Below are positions 25,783 through 34,768 of a stretch of DNA of 64,000 bases, in pieces. The stretch is taken from assembly GCF_002221595.1 (NCBI RefSeq), contig NZ_NHMP01000001.1:558001-622000 (forward strand), read 5' to 3'. Numbering within the stretch: position 1 is the first letter of the stretch; the number at the start of each line of letters is the position of its first letter. The notes under the pieces were generated by a model that was not told where the DNA came from, ran no database searches, and saw only the letters and a list, made by a program, of their open reading frames with translations. Origin of the DNA: Turicimonas muris (GTDB lineage: Bacteria; Pseudomonadota; Gammaproteobacteria; Burkholderiales; Burkholderiaceae_F). Made by a program: the position numbers and the translations under genes.

Positions 25783-26880
25783 ATGAGTCGGAACTTATTA
25801 GTGACAGGAGGAGCAGGATTTATCGGCTCTTGCTTTGTTTCCCGGCAAATAACCGCAGGGGAACGAGTCCTGGTTCTGGATAACCTCACCTATGCCGGTC
25901 ATCTTGTTAATTTGGAGCAGGTCTTGCATTCTGCAGATTTCTCTTTTGTTCACGGTGATATTGGCGATGCAGAGGTGGTTGCACGTTGTCTCAAAGAATT
26001 CCATCCGGATGCAATCGTGAACTTTGCAGCGGAAAGCCATGTTGATCGTTCTATTCACAGTGCCGAGGATTTTGTTAGAACCAATGTCTTGGGAACTGAA
26101 CAACTTCTTAGAACGACAAAAGATTGGTGGCAGGGACTGAAACCCGAAGTTAGGAAAGATTTTCGATTCCTTCATATTTCTACTGACGAAGTCTACGGCT
26201 CGCTCGATAAAAATTCGGCTCCTTTCACAGAAAACTCTTCTTATGCCCCGAACAGTCCTTATTCCGCCTCAAAAGCTTCTTCAGATTTTTTCGTGAGGTC
26301 TTATTTCAAAACTTATGGTCTTCCAACGTTAATTTCGAATTGCTCAAATAATTACGGGCCAAGGCAGTATCCGGAAAAGCTAATTCCGTTAATGGTCTTG
26401 AATGCCGTTTCAAATAAGCCGCTGCCGATTTATGGAACCGGCTTAAATATTCGCGATTGGATTTACGTAGAAGACCATTGCGCGGCGTTGGATCTCATTC
26501 TCTCCGGAGGAAGGATAGGGGAGGCCTACAACATTGGAGGCGAATGCGAAAAATCTAACCTTGAGATCGTCCAGTCGATTTACAAAATACTTGACGAAGT
26601 TAAGCCTAAGTCAGATGGAACTTCCTACGGCACGCAGATAAAGTTTGTCGCCGATAGACCGGGGCATGATTTCAGATATGCCATTGATTCGGCCAAGATA
26701 AAAAAGGAACTAGGTTGGAGGCCGAGACACTGTTTCTCGGAAGCTTTAAGAAAGACCGTTCTGTGGTATTTGGACAATTCGGAATGGACAAGGCAGATCA
26801 TGGATGAGGATTATCGCAAATGGCTTCATCAGCAATACCAAGATTTCGATAGCTCAAAACCTCTCGAACAAAAGGACTAA
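25783..26880 (+). CDS. rfbB: dTDP-glucose 4,6-dehydratase
   Basis: 365 residues. Extended SDR fold with GGAGFIGS at the N-terminus for NAD binding, STDEVYG, and the catalytic YSASKASSD. NCSNNYGPRQYPEKLIPL is a signature of RmlB. It converts dTDP-glucose to dTDP-4-keto-6-deoxyglucose in the synthesis of rhamnose and related sugars for LPS or capsule. AAAGGAA lies 11 bases before the ATG. Two bases separate its stop from rfbC. The usual partners rfbA and rfbD are not in the window. Confidence 0.95.
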   Translation: MSRNLLVTGGAGFIGSCFVSRQITAGERVLVLDNLTYAGHLVNLEQVLHSADFSFVHGDIGDAEVVARCLKEFHPDAIVNFAAESHVDRSIHSAEDFVRTNVLGTEQLLRTTKDWWQGLKPEVRKDFRFLHISTDEVYGSLDKNSAPFTENSSYAPNSPYSASKASSDFFVRSYFKTYGLPTLISNCSNNYGPRQYPEKLIPLMVLNAVSNKPLPIYGTGLNIRDWIYVEDHCAALDLILSGGRIGEAYNIGGECEKSNLEIVQSIYKILDEVKPKSDGTSYGTQIKFVADRPGHDFRYAIDSAKIKKELGWRPRHCFSEALRKTVLWYLDNSEWTRQIMDEDYRKWLHQQYQDFDSSKPLEQKD

Positions 26881-26882
26881 AA

Positions 26883-27419
26883 ATGCAAGTTGAAGAACTT
26901 CCTATCAAAGGCGTGCTGAAGCTGACTCCAAAAATCTACAAAGATAACCGCGGTCTTTTTCTGGAGACTTGGCAAAAGAAAAGATACGAAGAATTCGGCG
27001 TTCCAACAGAATTTGTTCAAGATAATCTTTCTATTTCTTCCAAGAATGTACTAAGAGGCTTGCATTTCCAGAAAGAACATCCGCAAGGTAAATTAATTAC
27101 TCTGCTCAAAGGAAAAATTTTCGACGTAGTCGTGGATTTTCGCAAATATTCTCCAACTTTCGGTCAGTGGGCCGGTACCTATCTTTCAGCAGAAAATTTC
27201 GAACAGCTTTGGATTCCGCCCGGGCTAGCTCACGGATTTCTTGTTTGCTCTGACGAAGCGCTGTTTAACTACAAATGCACCGAATACTACTATCCGCAGG
27301 ATGAGAAGACTATCCTCTGGAATGATCCGACCTTAGAGATTGAGTGGCCCTTGTCGGCTTCACCGATTTTAAGTGCTAAAGATGAGTGCGGGACATCCTT
27401 TGAGGCAGAAGCTAAGTAA
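26883..27419 (+). CDS. rfbC: dTDP-4-dehydrorhamnose 3,5-epimerase
   Basis: 178 residues, normal length. RmlC cupin with the conserved DNRGLFLETWQKKRY, QDNLSISSKNVLRGLHFQ, the catalytic His and the PPGLAHGF motif followed by YKCTEYYYP. Acts on the product of RfbB. Forms a two-gene operon with rfbB. It could feed rhamnose or another 6-deoxyhexose pathway, depending on the reductase encoded elsewhere. Confidence 0.94.
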   Translation: MQVEELPIKGVLKLTPKIYKDNRGLFLETWQKKRYEEFGVPTEFVQDNLSISSKNVLRGLHFQKEHPQGKLITLLKGKIFDVVVDFRKYSPTFGQWAGTYLSAENFEQLWIPPGLAHGFLVCSDEALFNYKCTEYYYPQDEKTILWNDPTLEIEWPLSASPILSAKDECGTSFEAEAK

Positions 27420-27421
27420 AG

Positions 27422-27463
27422 AAAAAAAGGAGGAGGAAAAAGTCGGGAATGTGCCTCCTCCCG
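27422..27463 (-). terminator. Terminator of the tct operon
   Basis: On the minus strand GGAGGAGG and CCTCCTCC pair, followed by seven T. It lies between convergent rfbC and tctA and may serve both, though only the minus side has the T-run. Confidence 0.75.
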
Positions 27464-27495
27464 TAGTACAAATGATCTAATAAAGATTCAATAGG

Positions 27496-29025
27496 TTAAA
27501 CGGCCTCTGCCAACGTCTCTTTAGTTGCAGCGGCTTTAATAGCCTTTCTTCTCTTCAACAAAGAATGCATAACGGAATACAGAATCAAACCGATCATGAT
27601 GAGGCAGATTGGACTTGTCATGATGCCGGTTGTTAATCTGAAAATGTCTCCTTGGACCAGAGCTAAAGCCCTTGCCAGTTCGCTCTCAGCCATGGTGCCG
27701 AGAACGAGTCCCAGAACTAACGGCTCGCGGGGCAAATTGAAGTACTTCATGAAGTTGCCCAAGGCACCGAACGCAATCATGACCCAAACCTCTACCATGG
27801 AACCGTTGACGGCATAGGAACCAATAACTGACAAACCAATTACCAAAGCTGCCATGATTTCTTTAGGCATTTGAAGCAGCTTGACGCAGTATTTGGCGCA
27901 GAAAATGCCGATTGGTATGAAGGCAATGTTGGCAATGAATAAACTGAAAATGAAGCTGTAGACGATTTCCGAATTATCTGCAAATAAGCTCGGTCCCGGC
28001 TGAATTCCATGAATCATCAGGCCGGAGATTAATACTGCGGAAACAGCATTACCCGGGATGCCTAAGGTGAAGGCGGGAACTAAAGAGCCTCCGACGACGG
28101 CGTTATTAGAGACTTCGGAGGCAATCACGCCTTCAGGACATCCGGTCCCGAATTCTTCTGGTTTTTTTGAGCTTTTTCTGGCATCGTCATAGGCGATGAA
28201 CGAAGCAATCGACTGACCTGCACCGGGAACAATTCCGATGATGATGCCGATGATAGACGCTCTGAGAGTCAGCATCTTGTAGTGCAAAAGCTCCTTCATC
28301 GAAGAAAATATCCCTGATACTTCTACTTTTCCGCTTGAAGCGGCGGCTCCTTTTTCTTTGAGCATGCTCACCACTTCCGGAAGAGAGTACAGACCAATAA
28401 GAGCCGTCACCAAAGATAGTCCGTTAAACAATTCCGGTAAATCAAAAGTAAATCGTGCTTCTCCCGTAATCGGATGCATGCCGACAATAGAAAGGAGTAA
28501 ACCGAAGATGCCGGCAATAACGCCTTTGATTAAATTTTTTTCAGAAAGAGTCGCAATAATGGCAACCCCGAAGAGCGCCATGACGAAGTATTCTTGCGGT
28601 CCGAACTCTAAAGCTAGAATGGCTAAAGGAGGAGCAAGAAAAAGAAGAGCAAAGACGGAAATCAAACCTCCGATCGCTGACCCGATGGTCGAAAGAGCTA
28701 TAGCTCTTGAGGCTTGACCTTTCTTGGTCATCGGGTAACCGTCAAGCAGCGTGCAGCAGTTCGATGGGGTTCCGGGAATGTTCAGCAAAATGGCACTGAT
28801 GGAGCCGGCATAGCTCGATGAGGCATAAATTGCGCCTAATAAGGCTAAGCCCATGGCAGGATTCATGCCGAAGGTAAACGGAACTAGGAGCGCAACTCCC
28901 ATCGTGCTTGTTAAGCCCGGCAAAGACCCGACAATGACGCCGAGAACTGTGCCGACAAGAACCATGACAAGCATGCCTGGCTCAAAGGCCTGTCCCAAAG
29001 AAGAAGCAATGACAGAGAAATTCAT
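27496..29025 (-). CDS. tctA: Tripartite tricarboxylate transporter large membrane subunit (TctA family)
   Basis: 509 residues, about 12 membrane segments. Typical TctA features: VGTVLGVIVGSLPGLTSTMGVALLVPFTF near the N-terminus, SAILLNIPGTPSNCCTLLDGYP, and IVPGAGQSIASFIAYDDARK in the second half. Together with TctB and the periplasmic protein TctC it imports carboxylates using the ion gradient. AGGAGGCCGCC precedes the ATG. Order here is hydrolase, tctC, tctB, tctA on the minus strand. Substrate not predictable; the co-transcribed M29-like enzyme hints at an amide, peptide or aromatic acid. Confidence 0.92.
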   Translation of the reverse strand: MNFSVIASSLGQAFEPGMLVMVLVGTVLGVIVGSLPGLTSTMGVALLVPFTFGMNPAMGLALLGAIYASSSYAGSISAILLNIPGTPSNCCTLLDGYPMTKKGQASRAIALSTIGSAIGGLISVFALLFLAPPLAILALEFGPQEYFVMALFGVAIIATLSEKNLIKGVIAGIFGLLLSIVGMHPITGEARFTFDLPELFNGLSLVTALIGLYSLPEVVSMLKEKGAAASSGKVEVSGIFSSMKELLHYKMLTLRASIIGIIIGIVPGAGQSIASFIAYDDARKSSKKPEEFGTGCPEGVIASEVSNNAVVGGSLVPAFTLGIPGNAVSAVLISGLMIHGIQPGPSLFADNSEIVYSFIFSLFIANIAFIPIGIFCAKYCVKLLQMPKEIMAALVIGLSVIGSYAVNGSMVEVWVMIAFGALGNFMKYFNLPREPLVLGLVLGTMAESELARALALVQGDIFRLTTGIMTSPICLIMIGLILYSVMHSLLKRRKAIKAAATKETLAEAV

Positions 29026-29034
29026 GGCGGCCTC

Positions 29035-29493
29035 CTACAGACCGAAGAGCTCGCCCATCGGAAGACGAGTGCCGAGCACAACCGAGAAAAACAGATAGAC
29101 GATGCCTAGGAAGACAGCTGCCGCCAGCAAGTACTGTTTTGCGCTTTTCTTCCAATAGCCGAATGTCAGCATGAATATTAAAAGAAATAGACAGGTGGCC
29201 GGATAGTAGCCGATCCAAGGAATCGATAAGGTGTAAAGACTCACGAAAGCAAGAACGAGAAGAGGAAGGAAGCTTTTCTTCTCGAACTTGTCGGAAATCA
29301 AAGAAAGCTTGCTGAATAACGGAACTACTCGAACAAAGTTAATGGCGGAGAAAAGCATGAACAGCCAGCCGAGGAATACCGGAAATTGTCGTGATTCCGG
29401 CTCGTAGCTATACGCTTGCCATAGAACTAAACCGCCAGTTGCTAAAAGCAGAACCGCCAAAGTGCACTCTTTCTTGATTTCTTTTGCTTCCAT
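29035..29493 (-). CDS. tctB: Tripartite tricarboxylate transporter small membrane subunit (TctB family)
   Basis: 152 residues, four predicted membrane helices, with the family-typical first segment LAVLLLATGGLVLWQAYSYE, the motif ESRQFPVFLGWLFMLFSAI, and a closing LGTRLPMGELFGL. Small subunits of this family are poorly conserved, so assignment rests largely on size, topology and position between tctC and tctA. Ten bases separate it from tctA. Confidence 0.88.
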   Translation of the reverse strand: MEAKEIKKECTLAVLLLATGGLVLWQAYSYEPESRQFPVFLGWLFMLFSAINFVRVVPLFSKLSLISDKFEKKSFLPLLVLAFVSLYTLSIPWIGYYPATCLFLLIFMLTFGYWKKSAKQYLLAAAVFLGIVYLFFSVVLGTRLPMGELFGL

Positions 29494-29512
29494 GACTTCG
29501 TCTCACACTGTG

Positions 29513-30469
29513 TTAAAACAACTCTTTGTTTTCAGCGACAAGCTTGGATGTTTGGTTCACGATAGCTTGTGTTTCTTTGGAGCCTTTGAACCCGATATCA
29601 AGTTTCATTTTCTTCGCCTCAGCTAAGAATTCCGGGTCTTCGCAGATCTTCTTGATGCCGGCTTCAAGTTTGGCTTTGGCATCAGCCGGCAAGCCTTTAG
29701 GTGCGCAGATGCCGCGGATGGCAGCTCCGACCGGAGCAATTGGTTTTCCGAAGGCTTCGGCAGCTGTCGGAATGTTACCGACTTTCTGATCGGAGAATAC
29801 CACCAGTATTCTTAAGCCGTTGGCAAGCTGTTTATCCGCGGCAGAAAGCGTGGAAGCACATAAATCTACTTTGCCGCCCATTAAGGCAGTCAATGCTTTT
29901 CCGGAGCCGTTAAACGGCACAAAGTTTGTCTTAAATCCGCCGTCTTTTTCTGCAAGAAGATGCTGTAGCTGAACATTGGACTGAGGACCGTCTCCGGCAA
30001 CATTTAATACTTTTGTTTTAGCTGCTTTAACAACGTCTGCGGCTGATTTGAATGGGCTGTCGTCCTTAACGACCCAAACAATCGGGTCGGTTTGTACCGC
30101 TGCAATAAAATCAAAATCATCCATCGCAAAAGGTACGTTCTTGCGCAGTTCTTTGATCATGATCATGGAGGGCAGGGAGGCCGCGCCGATAGTATATCCG
30201 TCCGGTTTAGCTTTAGCCAGCAGTGTCCAACCGATTTGACCGCCGGCGCCAGGTTTGTTGTCAATTGTCAAAGTCTGCCCAAGATGCTTCTGAGCATACT
30301 TGCCCATGACGCGCAGAAGAATGTCGTTTCCGCCGCCGGCACCAAACGGCACGATGGTTAAGATTGGTTTGGCAGGATAAGCATCCGCAGCCACGGAAAC
30401 TGACTCGAAGCAAGTCAAAGAAAGAAGAGAAGCAGCCAAGAGGCTTGCGGTAATTGTTCTGCGTTTCAT
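29513..30469 (-). CDS. tctC: Tripartite tricarboxylate transporter periplasmic binding protein (TctC/Bug family)
   Basis: 318 residues. Signal peptide MKRRTITASLLAASLLSLTC with a probable cut at VAA-DAYPAKP. The start of the mature protein, YPAKPILTIVPFGAGGGND, is the Bug-family hallmark, and the two-lobe fold continues with KPGAGGQIGWTLLAKAKPDGYT. These proteins capture carboxylates and related solutes in the periplasm. Bug genes are strongly expanded in Burkholderiales. Confidence 0.93.
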   Translation of the reverse strand: MKRRTITASLLAASLLSLTCFESVSVAADAYPAKPILTIVPFGAGGGNDILLRVMGKYAQKHLGQTLTIDNKPGAGGQIGWTLLAKAKPDGYTIGAASLPSMIMIKELRKNVPFAMDDFDFIAAVQTDPIVWVVKDDSPFKSAADVVKAAKTKVLNVAGDGPQSNVQLQHLLAEKDGGFKTNFVPFNGSGKALTALMGGKVDLCASTLSAADKQLANGLRILVVFSDQKVGNIPTAAEAFGKPIAPVGAAIRGICAPKGLPADAKAKLEAGIKKICEDPEFLAEAKKMKLDIGFKGSKETQAIVNQTSKLVAENKELF

Positions 30470-30511
30470 TTGTATAGTCCTTGAAGAGTTACGGTATAGG
30501 TGAAGATTTAG

Positions 30512-31480
30512 TTAAATGAGAGGTTTGTCTTTGTCGAAAATGACTTTGCCGTCAGCCACAATGGTCGGATGCCACATGATGAGGTCGTAATGGCACGGAG
30601 CTTTTGTTACGCCCCCCAATGTCAGGCTTGTACCGATGCCGATATGGCACGTGCCGAGGACCCCTTCGTCTTCGAGCATGATTCCGCACATCCTGCATTT
30701 GGGATTGAGGCCGATCCCAAGCTCTGCAATGTTGTAGCTGTTTTTATCGCCGTGGCTGGCAAGATCCTTTTTAAGGATTTCTGCAGCTCTGCCGCCTTTG
30801 ATGTCGGTAATAAAGCCTTTTTCTACTTTGCAGATTACCGGTTCGTCAACTAAGCCGATGCCAAGATAAGGAATGGACGCATCGCAAACGATGACGCCTT
30901 CTGCAGTTCCTTCAATAGGCGTTGTGTTGGCTTCAATAGTCGGAATAGTAGAGAATTGACCTTTTTCTACAACGCAATACAAAGCGTTCCCGCGTCTTCC
31001 TCCGGTCTTGAACGTGAGGTCCGTACCTCCCGGAGAGGTCACATGAATCTCGTTTGCGTCTTCCAAGGCTTTTGCAACGGCAATGCAAGTCGGTTTAATT
31101 TGGTCAAAATTCGCCTCAATGCCGCCGTGCATCATGACTTCAGGAGTGAAATCGGTCATGACGATAATGCGTGCGCCAGCTGCCGCCGCGTCTTTAACCG
31201 CATGAGTGTGTGTGATGGAATAGCTGACCGGAACAATAACAACGTCGGCTTTTTTCATGGCCGCTGCAACGGCTGCCGGAGGCTCTTCTCCTGCACGTTT
31301 TCTAGGCTTCATAGACATCACCATGACTTCGCCGCCTCGGTCGCAGGCGACGGATGCTACAGCCTTTGCAATATCAGTTTTTGCATAGTCTGTAACGATC
31401 AGAACTTGTTCGCCGGTCTGAACTTTTGTGGCGACATCGACTAAGGTTTTTGCGCCTTTCAACATCAGAAGATCTTTCAT
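30512..31480 (-). CDS. M29-like metallohydrolase / NicX-like protein
   Basis: 322 residues, start preceded by AAGGAAAAG. The sequence follows the family that unites thermophilic aminopeptidases (M29) and 2,5-dihydroxypyridine dioxygenases: an N-terminal domain (GEQVLIVTDYAKTDIAKAVA), then the metal-site region IAELGIGLNPKC, MLEDEGVLGTCHIGIG and CHYDLIMWHP with conserved Glu, His and Asp. Whether it cleaves peptides or opens an aromatic ring cannot be decided. First gene of an operon with the Tct transporter, behind a sigma-54-type promoter, so it probably processes the imported solute. Confidence 0.75.
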   Translation of the reverse strand: MKDLLMLKGAKTLVDVATKVQTGEQVLIVTDYAKTDIAKAVASVACDRGGEVMVMSMKPRKRAGEEPPAAVAAAMKKADVVIVPVSYSITHTHAVKDAAAAGARIIVMTDFTPEVMMHGGIEANFDQIKPTCIAVAKALEDANEIHVTSPGGTDLTFKTGGRRGNALYCVVEKGQFSTIPTIEANTTPIEGTAEGVIVCDASIPYLGIGLVDEPVICKVEKGFITDIKGGRAAEILKKDLASHGDKNSYNIAELGIGLNPKCRMCGIMLEDEGVLGTCHIGIGTSLTLGGVTKAPCHYDLIMWHPTIVADGKVIFDKDKPLI

Positions 31481-31658
31481 TTCTTTTCCTTAAGATTGAA
31501 CAGATTTGGTGCAAAGTGCACTAAAGAGGTGCAGATAATTCACCAACTTGAATAATTTTTTGGTGCGTATTACTAATTTTTGATTGAGAAGCTGGCCTGC
31601 AGAGTCCTTGTGGGACTAATCACGACAAATATCAGGTTTGCTTCCTATAAAGGATTAA

Positions 31659-31673
31659 GCAATTTGTATGCCA
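31659..31673 (-). promoter_or_regulatory. Sigma-54-type promoter of the M29-like/tct operon
   Basis: On the minus strand TTGGCAT-N5-TTGCTTAAT. The GG and GC elements are separated by ten bases, as required for RpoN. It lies about 180 bases before the first start codon. The core resembles the promoter at 56872-56887, including the shared TTGCTTAAT. Confidence 0.72.
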
Positions 31674-31999
31674 ATTATTTGGGATCGTGGAAAGTTCTAG
31701 TGGGGAGATTTGATTAATTGTTTAATTTTTAGGGACCTTTTTGATAACACCTAATCTTGAACCGGCTTCAAAAGTTTGCATTTTTCGTTTGCCGCGAACA
31801 GAACAGAAGACGAAAGCTGTCCTTTGCTTTTATCTCATTGATAAAGAAAGTTTTTGCTCCATCGAATAGATCTTCGTCCAAAGAAGGCTCTCTCGCAAGT
31901 AAAGAAGAAAACGGATTTTTGGTCGTTGTTTTTCGACAGCTTCTCAAACTTCAAGTTTAGAAATTGTTAAATAATGTCCATATCTTTGCAGATGCAAGA

Positions 32000-32038
32000 A
32001 AAGAGAGCGCCGCAAAATCTTAAATAGATTCTGCGGCG
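32000..32038 (-). terminator. Terminator of the small Cys-rich gene
   Basis: Perfect arms CGCCGCA / TGCGGCG with further pairing of the inner AT-rich part. On the minus strand TCTCTTTTCTT follows. Confidence 0.75.
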
Positions 32039-32062
32039 TGTCTGAATAAATCTTGTGTGAGA

Positions 32063-32209
32063 TTATTCTTGTTCGTATGTACCGGCTTCAACAGCTTCTA
32101 CTGTAGCTTCTTTAAGTTCTTTTGCTTCTTCAACTTTCGGGTCTACCGGTTTTTCTTCAGGTTTCTTGTCTTTTTCTTTGTCTGTAGAGCAGCAGCAATT
32201 GCATCCCAT
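32063..32209 (-). CDS. Small Cys-rich acidic/basic protein, 48 residues
   Basis: The ATG at 32209 follows AAAAGGAGACAACC, a strong ribosome site, and a terminator lies directly after the stop. The product starts MGCNCCCSTDKEKDKKPEE: four Cys within residues 3-7, then a highly charged Lys/Glu/Pro-rich tail with EEAKELKEA repeats and no membrane segment. The Cys cluster could bind metal (Cu, Zn or Fe-S) or be modified. A lipid anchor is unlikely, because no signal peptide precedes the Cys. Family not recognised. Strong expression signals make it a real gene despite its size. Confidence 0.75.
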   Translation of the reverse strand: MGCNCCCSTDKEKDKKPEEKPVDPKVEEAKELKEATVEAVEAGTYEQE

Positions 32210-32454
32210 GGTTGTCTCCTTTTATAGATTATGGGTGAATCCCATTTGTTAACAAGCTAAGTGTATCTCAGTATTAATACCAAGAAAAATTACCCTTCCC
32301 AAATTAGGAAGAATTGCACCGTTCGTCTCTGAGACGCATGATTTTGAACTAGGCCTCTAAGTATTATGTTTTTTAAGTAAAGCAAGAGACATCGATGAAA
32401 ATAAGACCGCAAGCCAGCTTAAAAAGCTTTCATTAAGCTTGACCGCCTATTTGT

Positions 32455-33387
32455 TCAAGATAAAAAATAGTTTTTCATCAGTAAGGTCCACACCGGTAAA
32501 GTCAGCATAGAGAGCAGCGTTTGAGAGCTTGTGAGATCGGCAACTGCAGCACCGTTTCCTTTCATTTTTGAGGTCATAACATAACAGCTTTGAGCAGTTG
32601 GAAGAGCCGCAAATAGAATCAGCACGCAAGCTTCAATTGGATTTGGCAATAGGAAGAAAGCAAGAGAAATAGCCAAGCATGGAACCAAAACCAATCTCTC
32701 CAAAGTGCACCAGCCAATGAGGTTCCTATATTTTTTTACGTCTTCGAATGTTAATCCGGCACCGATGCACAACAGTCCTAACGCCAGAGCCGCACTGCTT
32801 AAGTAACCGATAAAAATATTGATGATTTGAGGCAATGGAATACTCAAGAGGTTGAATAGTAATCCGGTAACAGTGGCGATAATAAGAGGATTTTTTGCAA
32901 CATCCTTTAATCGATTGAAAGCATTAAAACTTGGTTCCGAGTTAGTTGCAAAGGAAAGCGTCATAACGGCGATCGTGTTGCTTATCGGAACCCAAATGGC
33001 AATGAGCAAGGAAAGGAGTGCAAAACCCTCGTTGCCTAGAAGCGGCTGGCAGATGGCAAATCCTATATAGGTATTGAATCTAAAACCGCAATGAAAAACC
33101 GACCATTTTGTCCAAGAAGATTCTTTGTAGAATTGATTGACTAGCCAGGAGAGTAATACGGCGCCCAGCATGCAGGAGACGGCAACGCAAAGAAACCGCG
33201 CTGAGGTCTCGAGGTTGAACTTACTTTCGTAGACGGAGTTAAAGAGGAGGGGCGGAAAGAGGACGTAAAATACCAGCGCTTCCAAACCAGACCAAAAAGA
33301 GGCGGAAAAAGGTTTGAACCTCCGCAAACTTGTTCCGAAAAGGATTAATAGAAATTGAGGCAAAATTATTGTGATCAAAGAGGCCAT
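32455..33387 (-). CDS. AEC-family (auxin efflux carrier type) transporter
   Basis: 310 residues and about ten membrane helices: ILPQFLLILFGTSLRRF at the start, LEALVFYVLFPPLLFNSVY typical of the N-terminal half, and LGLLCIGAGLTFEDVKKYRNLI plus AALPTAQSCYVMTSKMKGN in the second. Bacterial AEC proteins carry malate, malonate or related acids. Divergent from a LysR gene, with about 105 bp between the starts, a typical regulator/target pair. No good ribosome site seen in front of the ATG. Confidence 0.87.
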   Translation of the reverse strand: MASLITIILPQFLLILFGTSLRRFKPFSASFWSGLEALVFYVLFPPLLFNSVYESKFNLETSARFLCVAVSCMLGAVLLSWLVNQFYKESSWTKWSVFHCGFRFNTYIGFAICQPLLGNEGFALLSLLIAIWVPISNTIAVMTLSFATNSEPSFNAFNRLKDVAKNPLIIATVTGLLFNLLSIPLPQIINIFIGYLSSAALALGLLCIGAGLTFEDVKKYRNLIGWCTLERLVLVPCLAISLAFFLLPNPIEACVLILFAALPTAQSCYVMTSKMKGNGAAVADLTSSQTLLSMLTLPVWTLLMKNYFLS

Positions 33388-33492
33388 AATTAAGTTTACT
33401 CATCAGTTTTTTTAGAAAATTTAAACTTTGCTTCTTTGAATCCCAAGAACCAAAAGCATCGCTTATCAAATCCCATAACTGAATCTCGGAAT

Positions 33493-34461
33493 ATGAACTT
33501 ACAAGACCTTCAGCCATCAGCATTTTTGACCTTCATTAAGGTTGCCGAGCGTGGAAGTTTTACTGCGGCATCCAAAGAATTAGGAGTGTCGCAGTCGGCC
33601 GTATCACAAACCGTGGAGAAATTGGAGGAAAAATTAGGCAGGCCGTTGCTTGAAAGAGGTTCGCGCCCTTTGGTCTTAACGGGAGCGGGGAGAGAAGTTC
33701 TGCGTTGTGCGCGTCGTTTTGTCGAAGAGGCACGGCTGATGCAGAATTCACTCAATCTCCAAGAAAACCGAGAAGTGAAGTCTTTAAGAATAGGTTTGTC
33801 GGAAGTAGTTAATGGATTTTTTTCGGATAAGTTAGAGCAGTTTTTGATTCCGAAGCTTCAATCGCTGGAAGTACAAACCGGCTTGATACCTCAAATTCTG
33901 GAAGACTTTGAAAATGGTCTGCTTGACATTGCGATAGCTCCCGACATTTCGGATCGTCCGGCCCGAATACGGCATCTGATTTTGAAAGAATCCTATTTTG
34001 TCGTCTGTAATAATAGATTTTGCAAAGAGTTGCGGAATTTTGAAAAAGATGCCTTCAGAGGAGTGGAACTTCCTTTTATTTCTTACCGTTCCAACTCTGC
34101 CGATCGGCGCAAAGCCCAAAGTTTCCTGAGAAGAATTGGTCTGAACTCGACAGTCAGTTACGAGTTAGAGAATACGAGGTCGGTCATAAGAGCAGTCGAA
34201 AACGGATTAGGCTGGACAATTCTTCCGCCGTTAAACATTCTCCTTGGAGACGATACTTCTCTTCTTTCTGTCCGAAAGATAGACGATCCGGGTCTTAAAA
34301 AGCGTCTTTTCATTGCAACCGATCGCCCGATGCTTAAACCTATGGTTGAAGAGTTGGAAGCATTGTTTTTCGAAACCTTTGATTTTCTATGCGGTTACGA
34401 TAACTCCGAGGTGTTCCGGACACTAAAAACAGGAATGAAATTGCCGGAACTAATCTCTTGA
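33493..34461 (+). CDS. LysR-family transcriptional regulator
   Basis: 322 residues from the ATG at 33493. An in-frame start 57 bases upstream adds a non-family extension. Helix-turn-helix at residues 8-66: FLTFIKVAERGSFTAASKELGVSQSAVSQTVEKLEEKLGRPLLERGSRP. The effector domain follows (LRIGLSEVVNGFFSD, then VRAVENGLGWTILPPL). Probably controls the divergent AEC carrier gene. Confidence 0.9.
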   Translation: MNLQDLQPSAFLTFIKVAERGSFTAASKELGVSQSAVSQTVEKLEEKLGRPLLERGSRPLVLTGAGREVLRCARRFVEEARLMQNSLNLQENREVKSLRIGLSEVVNGFFSDKLEQFLIPKLQSLEVQTGLIPQILEDFENGLLDIAIAPDISDRPARIRHLILKESYFVVCNNRFCKELRNFEKDAFRGVELPFISYRSNSADRRKAQSFLRRIGLNSTVSYELENTRSVIRAVENGLGWTILPPLNILLGDDTSLLSVRKIDDPGLKKRLFIATDRPMLKPMVEELEALFFETFDFLCGYDNSEVFRTLKTGMKLPELIS

Positions 34462-34768
34462 CATCGTTTGATGGAGATACATAACAAATCGGGCCGGCAA
34501 ATTAATTTTTAAGCTTCTTCGAAAAAGTAAAAATTCCGTTGACTCCATGTCATCCGCTCGTAATTTTTTTCAAAACGCCCGACTTAATGAGCTGCTGTTC
34601 TTGACAGTGCTTCGACGGTGATATAGTGAATAAATGTTAATAATGATTTCTGTTTTGTAACCGGAAAAACAGCGTCAGCTCTTAATTTTCTAAGCTGAAA
34701 TTGTCTTTGCGGTTGCAGAAGATTTCATCGTACTTAGATAACAGTAAACAATATTTTTAAATAACGCT
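34462..34768. promoter_or_regulatory. Intergenic region before the VOC-like fusion gene
   Basis: No gene or clear hairpin seen. A perfect TTGACA lies at 34601-34606, but the matching -10 element (TATAGT) is only 15 bases away, so the promoter call is weak. Confidence 0.3.

Larger units (their letters stand above)
31481..32062. promoter_or_regulatory. Upstream region of the M29-like/tct operon
   Basis: Holds the sigma-54-type promoter (31659-31673) and, between it and the gene, three GGTGC motifs (near 31509, 31528 and 31560), one within GGTGCAAAGTGCAC. The frame at 31757-31960 on the plus strand has no ribosome site and was not accepted. The stretch ends in the terminator at 32000-32038. Confidence 0.45.

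Noticed and set aside
31757-31960. 67-codon frame upstream of the Tct operon
   Set aside because: No ribosome site and no conserved pattern on either strand.
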